Source: Lysinibacillus boronitolerans JCM 21713 = 10a = NBRC 103108
Lineage (GTDB): Bacteria > Bacillota > Bacilli > Bacillales_A > Planococcaceae
Direction: 5' to 3'
Length of the DNA stretch: 64,000 nt
Assembly: GCF_000772935.1 (NCBI RefSeq)
Contig: NZ_JPVR01000063.1
Location: 28,043-92,042, forward strand
The notes under the pieces are model-generated. The model saw only the letters and a program-made list of their open reading frames with translations, was not told the origin of the DNA and ran no database searches. Position 1 is the stretch's first letter. Each line of letters opens with the position of its first letter. Made by a program: the position numbers and the translations under genes. Shown here one piece after another: positions 23,805 to 32,852 of the stretch.

Positions 23805-23831
23805 TCAATAGATGAGATGATGGACCGATAT
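23805..23831 (+). promoter_or_regulatory. SigD-type (flagellar) promoter
   Basis: TCAA (23805-23808), a 15-base spacer, and ACCGATAT (23824-23831). The B. subtilis SigD consensus is TAAA-N15-GCCGATAT, so each box has a single mismatch and the spacing is exact. It sits 24 bases before the flagellin-like start. Confidence 0.8.
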
Positions 23832-23855
23832 ATAGGTTAAGAAGGTGGTGAAATC

Positions 23856-24686
23856 ATGCTTGGTAAGTGGTCAGCAACGGGGATGGCAATCCTGAATAAT
23901 ATGAATCATCATTATGGGGCGATGAGTAAAGCTATGCTGCGAATTTCTTCGGGTTATCGCATTAATAGTGCGGCTGACGATCCAGCTGGACTGGCGATTT
24001 CTGAAAAAATGCGTGCACAAATTCGTGGCTTGAATATGGCAGCTAAAAATATACAGGATGGTATTTCTCTTGTGCAGACGGCAGAGGGGGCACTGAATGA
24101 AACACATGCCATGATTCAGCGTATGCGTGAGTTAGCAGTGGAAGCAGCCAATGATACATTAACGGATGATGATCGTAAAAAATTAGATTTGGAATTTCAG
24201 GAATTAAAAAAGGAAATTCAGCGCACATCGACCGATACAGAATTTAATACGAAGACATTACTCAATGGGGATTATGAAACAAATGGCATAAAGATTCAAG
24301 CAGGCGCAAATGCAGGGCAAAGTATAGAATTATTTATCAATGGAATGGGGTCCGAGGCACTTGGATTGAAGGATGCTTCCATTGCAACTCGTGAGGAAGC
24401 GGAAAAAGCCATGTCTTCAATGGACGAAGCCTTAAAACGTGTTTCCAACGAACGCTCACGACTTGGTGCCTATCAGAACCGCTTGGAACATGCCTATAAT
24501 GCCAATGTGAACACCGCAGAGAATTTACAAGCAGCAGAGTCTCGTATTCGAGATGCAGATATTGCAAAAGAGATGATGAATATGGTGAAGGCTCAAATTT
24601 TGATGCAGGCAGGTCAATATGTGTTAGCTATGCATATGCAACAGGCACAATCCATTTTAAAATTATTAGAAGTAGGAAAAAAATGA
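23856..24686 (+). CDS. flagellin-family protein (Hag paralogue)
   Basis: Product of 276 residues. The D0/D1 flagellin regions are present: SSGYRINSAADDPAGLAISEKMRAQIRG near 30-55, IQDGISLVQTAEGALNETHAMIQRMRELAVEAANDT around 67-105, and a C-terminal LQAAESRIRDADIAKEM. The usual flagellin N-terminus (MRINHNIAALN) is replaced by MLGKWSATGMAILNNM. The extreme C-terminus is also unusual (QYVLAMHMQQAQSILKLLEVGKK). A good ribosome binding site (AAGGTGGTGA) and a SigD-type promoter suggest it is expressed. It may be a minor or alternative filament subunit. Confidence 0.9.
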   Translation: MLGKWSATGMAILNNMNHHYGAMSKAMLRISSGYRINSAADDPAGLAISEKMRAQIRGLNMAAKNIQDGISLVQTAEGALNETHAMIQRMRELAVEAANDTLTDDDRKKLDLEFQELKKEIQRTSTDTEFNTKTLLNGDYETNGIKIQAGANAGQSIELFINGMGSEALGLKDASIATREEAEKAMSSMDEALKRVSNERSRLGAYQNRLEHAYNANVNTAENLQAAESRIRDADIAKEMMNMVKAQILMQAGQYVLAMHMQQAQSILKLLEVGKK

Positions 24687-24722
24687 TGAATTTCAATGTT
24701 AATTGAAATTCATCATTTTTTA
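24681..24722. terminator. bidirectional terminator between flagellin and csaB
   Basis: Long perfect stem ATGATGAATTTCAAT/ATTGAAATTCATCAT with a 4-base loop, A-rich left flank and T-rich right flank, placed between two converging genes. Confidence 0.92.
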
Positions 24723-24726
24723 ATGG

Positions 24727-25806
24727 TTATTTTGAAAAAGCTTCAATTGCTAATTTAGCTGTTGCTGTTGCTTCATCTTGTAATGGGATGACAGCCTGGC
24801 GCATTTTTTCTTGAACCGTTGTATAGGATTCGAGGATTGCCACAGCTTGTTCAAACAATGTCACACCATTCCAATCATCAACCTCAACATGACCGATGAC
24901 GGGCTGATCAACGATATCAGCAAACGCATCAATTTTCGGATCATAGGAAATCGCAATAAATGGTGTTGCATAGATTGCCGAGAAAATTAAGGAGTGTAGT
25001 CGCATACCTATTAATAGTTGCGATTGACCAATCACTGCGATTTTTTCTTCAATGGATAAATCAGCAGGAGCAATTAAGCTCTTTTCCTTCATAAGTGCTG
25101 CTACTTCCTGTGAAGTGATAAAATCATGCTCACCATGCATAGGGAGGAAGACGATTTGCTCACCCTGACGTACTAATTCATCTAGGCTATGTGCAATTTT
25201 CTCTTTGTAGGCAACAGCGGAAGGCCAATCTCGAACGCTTACAGAGATATAGCTATCGGCTGACAAAGATACATTTTCTAGCCAATCACAATGAAAGTCA
25301 TTACCGTTCAATCCCATCACAGGATCGGGTACGATCTTTGTTTCTTTTCGTACACCGATCTCTGTTAAAAGAGCTAGAGAGGCTCTATCTCTAACCGTTA
25401 TTTGCTCTACCTTATTAAAGACTGTACGAACAATGAATTTACTAAGTGGGTGATTAATCGGACCCATACCTTGGGCGTAAACAAATACTGGCTTCTTCAA
25501 CCATTTTGCAATTTGAATAACGCCCGCATAGTAAGGAATAGTTTTCATGCCTGTTTGATCCTGCATAAGACTACCGCCACCACTAATCAGTCCATCCGCT
25601 GTTTTAAGTAATTGGCGAATTTCTTTCATTTTCCAACGATTAACGGCTTTGACACCATATGTTTGCTCAGTAGCTGCTGGATTATTCGATAATACCGTGA
25701 TCTCTATATCACTTTGCCACTTTTTTAATGATTGGATAATGGACAGTAGAATGGCATCATCTCCGACATTATCAAATCCATAATAGCCAGATAAAACAAC
25801 GTGCAT
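24727..25806 (-). CDS. csaB: polysaccharide pyruvyltransferase CsaB
   Basis: Product of 359 residues. The N-terminal GYYGFDNVGDDAILLSII and the central VYAQGMGPI and SVRDRAS-like (TVRDRASLALLTEIG) motifs mark the CsaB family. CsaB adds ketal-pyruvate to the secondary cell-wall polymer, creating the ligand for SLH domains. The start is ATG 25806 after GAGGTGG, overlapping by one base the stop of the upstream DUF5693 gene. Last gene of a four-gene operon beside seven SLH-protein genes, which supports the role. Confidence 0.93.
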   Translation of the reverse strand: MHVVLSGYYGFDNVGDDAILLSIIQSLKKWQSDIEITVLSNNPAATEQTYGVKAVNRWKMKEIRQLLKTADGLISGGGSLMQDQTGMKTIPYYAGVIQIAKWLKKPVFVYAQGMGPINHPLSKFIVRTVFNKVEQITVRDRASLALLTEIGVRKETKIVPDPVMGLNGNDFHCDWLENVSLSADSYISVSVRDWPSAVAYKEKIAHSLDELVRQGEQIVFLPMHGEHDFITSQEVAALMKEKSLIAPADLSIEEKIAVIGQSQLLIGMRLHSLIFSAIYATPFIAISYDPKIDAFADIVDQPVIGHVEVDDWNGVTLFEQAVAILESYTTVQEKMRQAVIPLQDEATATAKLAIEAFSK

Positions 25807-27719
25807 TATGACCACCTCGCGATTGCCTTAGAAACCCAACGATAACCGATTTTGAAGATTAGGATAAACACTAGTCCTACTACAAGACCTAGAGATACGC
25901 TGTATAGTGTACGTAACACAGAAACAGCTACTGGGATGTGTAGGTGAGTAAATGTATTCATGATGGATAGGAAACCGATAACACCTGGTACAAGGAGAAT
26001 ACTACCCCATTTACGATTAATACCCATTACATATAACGCTAAAATGAAGAATGGGAAGCCAATTAAAAATTCCTTCGTTCTTGGTCGAACATACAATGTA
26101 TTTTCTAGCCATTGTCTAAAGGCTAATTCCATATCACTTACAGAACCAGAGTTTCCTGTTCGGCTAATGTAAAATAATCCGACACCAGCCAATACAATGA
26201 GTAGTAGCACATGCCAATATTTTAATTCTTTATTTAACAATGTTACCGTATTGGATAAAGAGTTCTTAATGTTTTGATCAGCTAGTCGGTTCATCTCAAT
26301 TACTGTAAATAATAAGACACCCATAATTGGAATAAGATAAACTAGCTTAACCCCTTTAAATACAGCAAAGCCTGTTATAAAAGCATTACCATTCAATAAG
26401 CCAATGACAATAATGATCCCAATAACGCTAATTGCTACTGCTTTTAAATATTGGACAATTATGTTAGAGAGCTTTGTAGAACCTTGCGCTGATTTGATGA
26501 CTGCATAGGTTGGTGCAAGGACAGCAATAATGAGTGCAAATGCTTGTAAGAATAGAGTACTTTTCAGGATAAAGTACGCAATCGCTAGTACAGCCATAAA
26601 GCCAGCTGCCGCGATACGAAGAGGCATCCATTTTACTAATTCTGAAATGATAAAGGTAAATAAAATACCTGCTACTAATACGGATGCTGTGACCCAAGCT
26701 GGCACTACTACTTTATCAAATAGCTTTGGTTCACCTGCTTTGAAATGATCTGGCATTGTGTCATGCACACCATTTAAGTAATCAATCGTTTCTTCAACAT
26801 TTTCTTTGGCATTGCCTGTTGTTTTAATATGATAGAAGATGGAGCGAATATTACGCTCTTTAACAGCTCGTGTTGTACGATCAATACTTGCATTTAGCTT
26901 TAATTTAGTTTCTCTGTTGACATTGATGCTATGCAAACGAATCATATTGTAATCCGTCATTTGAGCGATTTTACTTTCGCCTTTAAGTGGGTTACTTTCA
27001 ATTGTGTAGAAGTAATAGCCAGCATCATTTAATTTTTCAACTAATTGATTGCCGTTTTCTTGTCCAAATCCAATGGCTTCATCACCTTGGCCAAGTAAGC
27101 GGCCTGCTGAAGCCTCTTTTAAAGCGACTAATTGATTAACCAACTTTTCATTAGCTACTTCATTATCTGCATTTTCCACCTTAAAGATATGAGCCAGTCC
27201 ATGCTTACTAATCATGTCAATCGCAGGCTGATCGTAGCCAATCGGTGTTTTTAAATCAAAATTGTGGTTAGAAGCAGGAAGGAAATAAAAAGCTTCTTCA
27301 CCTATTTGTACTTCCTCTGGTGTAACGCTCTCCATGATCAGCTTTTGGTAGCTTTCATTTTCAGGCACTCGAATATAGTAGCCGCTATTAGAGATATCAA
27401 CAGCATCTTTATAGGGTGTAAACAATAATTGTGCTGCTAACTCACTTTCCTTATAAACGGTAATTAAGTTTTGTTTGTCCATTTCCTTTAATGTTAAGGG
27501 CTCTAGACTCACAGTATTCAGCCCAGCATCCTTTAAGGAGGAAAGGATTTCATCCATTGTTAGATCGCTATTTTTTTCTGCAGTTTGTATTTCATCATAG
27601 GGAATAACAATCTCATAAGCATCATTCGATTGCTCCGCATTCCACCTCATCATGATACCTGTAGAGGAAACGACGAGTAAAAGAACAATGATCCCCCAAA
27701 GCCATTTCTGTTTTGACAT
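25806..27719 (-). CDS. DUF5693 family multi-pass membrane protein
   Basis: Product of 637 residues: an N-terminal membrane helix (about 8-25), an extracellular domain (about 30-335), then eight or more hydrophobic segments from about 345 to 635. The family call is by recall of proteins encoded beside csaB. A role in secondary wall polymer synthesis or export is inferred from operon position only. Confidence 0.75.
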   Translation of the reverse strand: MSKQKWLWGIIVLLLVVSSTGIMMRWNAEQSNDAYEIVIPYDEIQTAEKNSDLTMDEILSSLKDAGLNTVSLEPLTLKEMDKQNLITVYKESELAAQLLFTPYKDAVDISNSGYYIRVPENESYQKLIMESVTPEEVQIGEEAFYFLPASNHNFDLKTPIGYDQPAIDMISKHGLAHIFKVENADNEVANEKLVNQLVALKEASAGRLLGQGDEAIGFGQENGNQLVEKLNDAGYYFYTIESNPLKGESKIAQMTDYNMIRLHSINVNRETKLKLNASIDRTTRAVKERNIRSIFYHIKTTGNAKENVEETIDYLNGVHDTMPDHFKAGEPKLFDKVVVPAWVTASVLVAGILFTFIISELVKWMPLRIAAAGFMAVLAIAYFILKSTLFLQAFALIIAVLAPTYAVIKSAQGSTKLSNIIVQYLKAVAISVIGIIIVIGLLNGNAFITGFAVFKGVKLVYLIPIMGVLLFTVIEMNRLADQNIKNSLSNTVTLLNKELKYWHVLLLIVLAGVGLFYISRTGNSGSVSDMELAFRQWLENTLYVRPRTKEFLIGFPFFILALYVMGINRKWGSILLVPGVIGFLSIMNTFTHLHIPVAVSVLRTLYSVSLGLVVGLVFILIFKIGYRWVSKAIARWS

Positions 27720-27739
27720 AAGTGTCCTACCTCTCTTAT

Positions 27740-29296
27740 TTATGAAAATCTTTTTCCGATAACAGGGATTTTCTTTAAATCTTGTTTATGAATAGCTTTC
27801 ATTAGCCATAGTAGAAGGAAGTAAAGTGCCCCTCCAACTACGATTGCGACAGTTAGATAGCCCATAGCTAACATTCTTGACCAATGTGTAAAGTCAAGCC
27901 AAAGTGTTGGTAATCCAACTGCTGCTCCCATTACAATTGAAGACACAATCATTTTCACCGTATCTTTTCCAAGGGCAGTAAAGCGAATCGTACGATAAAT
28001 AAAGACAGAATTCACAATAAATAACACAAAATACACTAGCAAAGTTGCATAGGCAGCACCATCTAAACCGAATGCCTGAATAAGGAAGATGTTAGAAAAC
28101 ACCTTAAGGACAACACCACCCAAAATAATGAGGGCTCCTGTTTTGGCAGCATTCATACCCTGAAGAATACCTGTTCCAAGCAAAGTCAGAGATGTAAAGA
28201 CAGAGCTAAGGTTGATGATGGCTAACATTAAGCTTCCCTCTAAGTCTTTAAAAAGAGCTAGATTTAAAGGCAAGGTTAAGGCTAGTAGCCCAATCGCAGC
28301 TGGCCATGAAATAAGGTGTGTCATACGATGAGTTTGCTCAATAATAGTGCGTGTTTCATCCAATTTACGCTCAGCTAGCTTCGTTGTAATCAAAGGTACA
28401 AGCGGCAAGATAATCGAAGAAGCAAAAACAGTCGTAATTTGAACTAATGTTAGTCCTCGACCATAAATACCATAAAGATAGCTAATTTCACTCGCATCTG
28501 CACCAGCACTTCTTAAGCCATATGTAACCGTAAAGGAATCAACAAAGTTAAAGAGTGCCATTGTGACAGAACCAATCGCAATTGGAATAGAAATTTTTAA
28601 AATGGTTTTACTGTATTTAGAGAAATCCTTACCAGAATATTTCTCCTTACTCGTCACTTTTACAGAAGAACGGAAATATTTAAAGAGTAAATAGAAAAGT
28701 GACCCTAGAGCTCCTAATACAGAGCCTGCCATAATTCCACCAGCTACGATGTCATTTGAATAATCCATTGCTACTAGGAAATAAGCAACGATTAAAATTA
28801 ACGCAACACGTACTAACTGCTCAATCACTTGCGAGATGGCAGTAGGTCGCATATCCCCAAAGCCTTGGAAAAATCCTCTATAGACAGCCATATAAGGAGC
28901 TACCAGTAATGTAAGGGCAACAATAATTAAGGCGATCTCTGTTGATGGCCCACCAAGTGCATTTGCTATCTGCTCTGAAAAGCCGTAAATGATTGTAAAA
29001 CTAATGACGCCAAAGGATAATGCAAGGATTCTTGCAGTCACATAAATTTTCTTAATTTTGGCAGTATCCTGACTTGTCTTGGCTTCCGCAATCAGCTTAG
29101 AAATAGCGATAGGGATACCTGCAACGGATAAATAAAGGGCTACCATATAAACAGGATAGACAAGACTAAAAATACCGAGTACTTCATCACCAGCAATATT
29201 TTGAAGTGGTATACGGAAGATACTACCGATTACTTTAGAAAGTAAGGTTGCTATCGTTAGGATAAGTGTGCTTTTAACAAATGTTGACTGACTCAT
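27740..29296 (-). CDS. MOP-superfamily polysaccharide flippase (SpoVB/MurJ-like)
   Basis: Product of 518 residues with about 14 hydrophobic segments. The N-terminal TLILTIATLLSKVIGSIFRIPLQNIAG and the GFFQGFGDMRPTAISQVIEQ loop are typical of the SpoVB/Wzx/MurJ group of lipid-linked saccharide flippases. Within this operon the likely cargo is the lipid-linked secondary wall polymer or its repeat unit (inference). It overlaps the upstream glycosyltransferase gene by 4 bp. Confidence 0.88.
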   Translation of the reverse strand: MSQSTFVKSTLILTIATLLSKVIGSIFRIPLQNIAGDEVLGIFSLVYPVYMVALYLSVAGIPIAISKLIAEAKTSQDTAKIKKIYVTARILALSFGVISFTIIYGFSEQIANALGGPSTEIALIIVALTLLVAPYMAVYRGFFQGFGDMRPTAISQVIEQLVRVALILIVAYFLVAMDYSNDIVAGGIMAGSVLGALGSLFYLLFKYFRSSVKVTSKEKYSGKDFSKYSKTILKISIPIAIGSVTMALFNFVDSFTVTYGLRSAGADASEISYLYGIYGRGLTLVQITTVFASSIILPLVPLITTKLAERKLDETRTIIEQTHRMTHLISWPAAIGLLALTLPLNLALFKDLEGSLMLAIINLSSVFTSLTLLGTGILQGMNAAKTGALIILGGVVLKVFSNIFLIQAFGLDGAAYATLLVYFVLFIVNSVFIYRTIRFTALGKDTVKMIVSSIVMGAAVGLPTLWLDFTHWSRMLAMGYLTVAIVVGGALYFLLLWLMKAIHKQDLKKIPVIGKRFS

Positions 29297-30033
29297 TTTG
29301 TTTTGCCCTGACCTTTAAGCTTTAATGCAAATACCTTTAAAGCAAAGCGTGGGAGTACAAGCATTCTGCCAAATCGACTTGGCTGGCGTAACAGTCGATA
29401 GAGCCATTCAAGATTTAACTTTTGCCAAAGTACTGGAGCACGTTTTACAGTGCCAGCGATGACATCGAAGGAGCCACCTACACCGATAAATACACCCTTT
29501 GAAAATTTCTCAAGGTTTTCCGTTATCCATTTTTCCTGTCTTGGTACACCTAATGCCACAAATACAAGATCAGGCTGTAAAGTTGCAATTTCTTTTGCAA
29601 AATCATTATTATTCCAGTCGAAGTAGCCATCATGATAGCCAACGACATCAACGTTTGGATAGTTCTTATGAATATTGGCAACCGTCTTTTCGATGGTTTC
29701 CTTTTGAGCACCTAATAAATAGATTTTAAAACGCTTTTGCTGACCAACTTCCAACAGACGTACCATCGTATCATAGCCAGTTACACGCTCTGGAAGTGAA
29801 TCACCAAGGATTTGTGCAGCCTTAACGACACCAATGCCATCCGCACAAATGTAAGTTGCCTGCTTTAAGTAATTCATGACAGTTGGATTTTCATTTGCCT
29901 GCATGACAACTTCAGGATTGGCTGTCACAACGAAAGTTTTTTCTTGCTGTTCAATACGATTAACGAGTAAATCAACAAACCCTTGCTGACCAATATGTAA
30001 AAAGGGTACGCCCATAATCGTTACATGCCTCAT
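29293..30033 (-). CDS. WecG/TagA/CpsF family glycosyltransferase
   Basis: Product of 246 residues. Diagnostic parts are VVTANPEVVMQANENP near 45, YICADGIGVVKAAQILG near 75 and LVFVALGVPRQEKWI near 170. TagA-type enzymes add ManNAc to GlcNAc-PP-undecaprenol, an early step of wall-polymer linkage-unit synthesis. The start is taken at ATG 30033 (MRHVTIMGVPF); the 16 residues upstream are atypical. First gene of the flippase/DUF5693/csaB operon. Confidence 0.9.
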   Translation of the reverse strand: MRHVTIMGVPFLHIGQQGFVDLLVNRIEQQEKTFVVTANPEVVMQANENPTVMNYLKQATYICADGIGVVKAAQILGDSLPERVTGYDTMVRLLEVGQQKRFKIYLLGAQKETIEKTVANIHKNYPNVDVVGYHDGYFDWNNNDFAKEIATLQPDLVFVALGVPRQEKWITENLEKFSKGVFIGVGGSFDVIAGTVKRAPVLWQKLNLEWLYRLLRQPSRFGRMLVLPRFALKVFALKLKGQGKTK

Positions 30034-30324
30034 ATAGTGTTCAAACCTTTCTGTAATTCCATTTTCACTGCAATCTATCATACCACAAAAGCAATATTGA
30101 CAGGAAATTTTCGATAATGGGTTTAACGGGGACTAACTAGGGTATAGCGCTAATAACTGAACGAATGTTAAAAGAAATAGCACACGCCTATTAAGCTTTT
30201 TTAGGACACTATTTTGACGTAGATAACTACTAAATTTTAGGAGGATAGTTTGAAAATTATATCCTAAAATTTCGAGTTTCTTCTATTATATAGCGCTTTC
30301 ATCTAGGTGATAAAAAATGACTAA

Positions 30325-30356
30325 CAAAAAGAGTGCGAATCATCATCGCACTCTTG
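30325..30356 (-). terminator. terminator of SLH-glucosaminidase gene (minus strand)
   Basis: Inverted repeat GAGTGCGA/TCGCACTC (30331-30338 and 30346-30353), with TTTTTG following on the minus strand. The remaining 30082-30324 gap should carry the csaB-operon promoter; I see no clear boxes. Confidence 0.88.
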
Positions 30357-30376
30357 TTTTGCGCATCCTATTAAAA

Positions 30377-32227
30377 TCATTTTTTTACAATATAATCGCC
30401 ATGTACCCAGCCGGTTTTTCCGTTGTAAAGCACCTGATACCAGGCACCATTTTTTATAAACTCACCTTTATCGTCTACAACACCGATAATAAAGCCATTC
30501 GGTTTAACAGTACCTAAAATAGCACTTATAGTAGATGGTTCGCTTCGAACATTGAGTGTAATGTTCATATTGACAATTTGTAAGCCATTTTCAAGACTCA
30601 CATAATCATCAAGCACCCAGCCCTCTTGTCCATTGACACTTACTTTCAACCAACCACCATTTTCACCAAGAACTTTAAAGGAGGTATCCTTTGGCAAATT
30701 CGTAATAATCGAAGCATTATCTGCTGTATTCGGATACGTTCTCATATTGAGATTAATCGTCGTTTTACCTGCTGCTCCAGCTAACCCTAAATCCAATGCG
30801 TATTGCTTCGATGGACTCGGTAATGAAGGAGCGGAAGATTGACTTTGATATGCAGGCACATCAAACACTAGGTTAGTTGTCGTATGAGCACCAATTAATT
30901 CATAAATATCATAGATCTTTTTCGCTTGAATGACAGCCCACATCACATGTGTTGCATACTGGTGGACTGTCGGATTATCAGGATTCCAACGCATTTTATA
31001 AAGCGTATCCTGACCCTTGCTAATATACTGATCCTTTACAAATTGGGCACCTCCGATAATAGCATCCTGAACAGTAAACCATCCATTTGTATAAGCACGC
31101 TCCGCACCATACTTATTAGCATCAGCATCAATAGCGCCAATACCGTAAGCATTGTAGGTTGTCTTAATAGCAGTTAATTTATCGCGATTTTCTGGTGTCG
31201 CCATCATCGGTTTGCCATTTGTATCTAAGCCAACCTCGATCCCTTTAATAAGTGCAGAAGCCCCATTGGCTGTTTCATGCAAGGCATGGGAGACTAAATA
31301 AATAGCATTGATCTTATTGTCTACACCAGCCTGGATAAAGGCATCCGCTGTACCTGCTAAGCTACCTTTATTCGCAAGTACTTTATCGTTCAGCTCTTTT
31401 GCACTCAGGTTATTAACGACAGTAGATAATTTTAGGAATTGATAATAAGATGGGCTATCCTGCATAAAGCTTTTTGGGTGTACATAGTATGACACTAGTG
31501 CCTCACTAGCCGTGAAAATGCCAGCACCATCGACCTTTGGATTATTCATTGTTTGTTTACTCACTACAGAAGAGTAATCATGTGAGTAATTCGTCGTCAT
31601 GTATTGCTTACCACCTGCCCCAGGCGCCTCTAGATGGATTAAACGATAGAGCACGGTAGCTGCCTCAGCACGAGTTGTTTGAGCAAGAGGTGCAAATTGA
31701 TTATTTGGCTTCCCAACAAGTAGTCCTGTTGTGACGACAGCTTGTACATCTGCATAGGCCCATTTGGCAATGCGCGCATTATCACTAAAAGCAATAGGGG
31801 AGGAAGAAGTATTGATGTTTTGATAAGTAAGAGCTCTTTTTAACATAGCCGCCATTTCCTGACGATTAATATGATTATTCGGATGGAATTTGCCTTGCTC
31901 ATCACCTTTAATTAGCCCGTGATAGCTTGCTTGCTCGACTACTCCGTAATACCAGTCACCTTTTTTAACATCTGTAAAGGTTGCCTGACTAGAAGCCGCT
32001 GGCAAGTTCAGTGTTCTAACAAGAAAGGCTGCAAATTCAGCACGAGTGACAGCATCATTTGGACGATAATTGCCGAATTCATCACCCTTCATTAAATCGT
32101 TGGTAATAAGATAGTTCATTTCATGGTAGGCCCAGTGCTTTGAAATATCTTCTGCTGAAGCGGAAGTTGGCGCAAGATATAACATGCCTGCCAGCACGGC
32201 CCCATAAAGAGGAAATTTACGTTTCAT
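30377..32227 (-). CDS. SLH-anchored glucosaminidase autolysin with two SH3b domains
   Basis: Product of 616 residues: signal peptide (1-25, ending SASA), three SLH domains (about 26-210), a GH73-type endo-beta-N-acetylglucosaminidase domain (about 235-455; AIYLVSHALHETANGAS holds the likely catalytic Glu), and two SH3b domains (about 485-550 and 555-616, each with NMRTYP/NVRSEP-type starts). It would be held on the wall by pyruvylated polymer and cut glycan strands. It is divergent from the main S-layer gene and shares its 625-bp upstream region. Confidence 0.93.
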   Translation of the reverse strand: MKRKFPLYGAVLAGMLYLAPTSASAEDISKHWAYHEMNYLITNDLMKGDEFGNYRPNDAVTRAEFAAFLVRTLNLPAASSQATFTDVKKGDWYYGVVEQASYHGLIKGDEQGKFHPNNHINRQEMAAMLKRALTYQNINTSSSPIAFSDNARIAKWAYADVQAVVTTGLLVGKPNNQFAPLAQTTRAEAATVLYRLIHLEAPGAGGKQYMTTNYSHDYSSVVSKQTMNNPKVDGAGIFTASEALVSYYVHPKSFMQDSPSYYQFLKLSTVVNNLSAKELNDKVLANKGSLAGTADAFIQAGVDNKINAIYLVSHALHETANGASALIKGIEVGLDTNGKPMMATPENRDKLTAIKTTYNAYGIGAIDADANKYGAERAYTNGWFTVQDAIIGGAQFVKDQYISKGQDTLYKMRWNPDNPTVHQYATHVMWAVIQAKKIYDIYELIGAHTTTNLVFDVPAYQSQSSAPSLPSPSKQYALDLGLAGAAGKTTINLNMRTYPNTADNASIITNLPKDTSFKVLGENGGWLKVSVNGQEGWVLDDYVSLENGLQIVNMNITLNVRSEPSTISAILGTVKPNGFIIGVVDDKGEFIKNGAWYQVLYNGKTGWVHGDYIVKK

Positions 32228-32852
32228 TTTTTAAGCTCCCTTCAATAGCTAATATGTTCTATCAAACTATCAAAAGTGTAGCATAAAAAGTGGCAATCTA
32301 TTATTACAACATGGGGACATTATTTACTTAATAAAGAAGAAACTCATAAAGTTGGTGGGGAAGAGGCAGAATTCGCTAAGAAACGCCTTCTATATTTCTG
32401 TTTCTTTACAATTATAACTAAAATATTACGGGAGTCTTTAATTTTTGACAATTTAGTAACCATTCCAGAAAATGCTTGGTTATTATTGAGAGTAAGGTAT
32501 AATAGGTAACGGAACTATATGTTACCAATACATTTTAGGCAATAAATAGATGGTAGCTTATTGGAATCTATTAAATACCTTAATAGGTATGGTAAAATAA
32601 GCTTTCATAACTAAATTTATGTCCCAGTGCTTGAATTTAGGAAAAGTTAGTGTTATATTATTGTAGAAAGTGAATAAACTTACTAGAATGGTATTCTACT
32701 ACTCTTTTTCTAGTAAATTTACTAACAAATTTGCTTTAGTTTTGTATTATTCAAGAAAGCTATAATACATACATTTAGGTAACTAATAAGGCGGTACTAT
32801 AGTTTTCGTTGGATTAATATCAATTTAAGGAATTTTAGGGAGGAATACATTA
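32228..32852 (+). promoter_or_regulatory. long AT-rich upstream region of the S-layer gene
   Basis: 625 bp between divergent genes. The best SigA-like promoter for the S-layer gene is TTGGTT (32476-32481), 16 bases, TATAAT (32498-32503), which implies a leader of about 340 nt. A second TATAAT at 32761-32766 has only weak -35 candidates. An inverted repeat TTACTAGA/TCTAGTAA (32680-32687 and 32709-32716) encloses AGAAT/ATTCT. Long, stable leaders are usual for S-layer mRNAs. Start sites are unproven. Confidence 0.55.
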
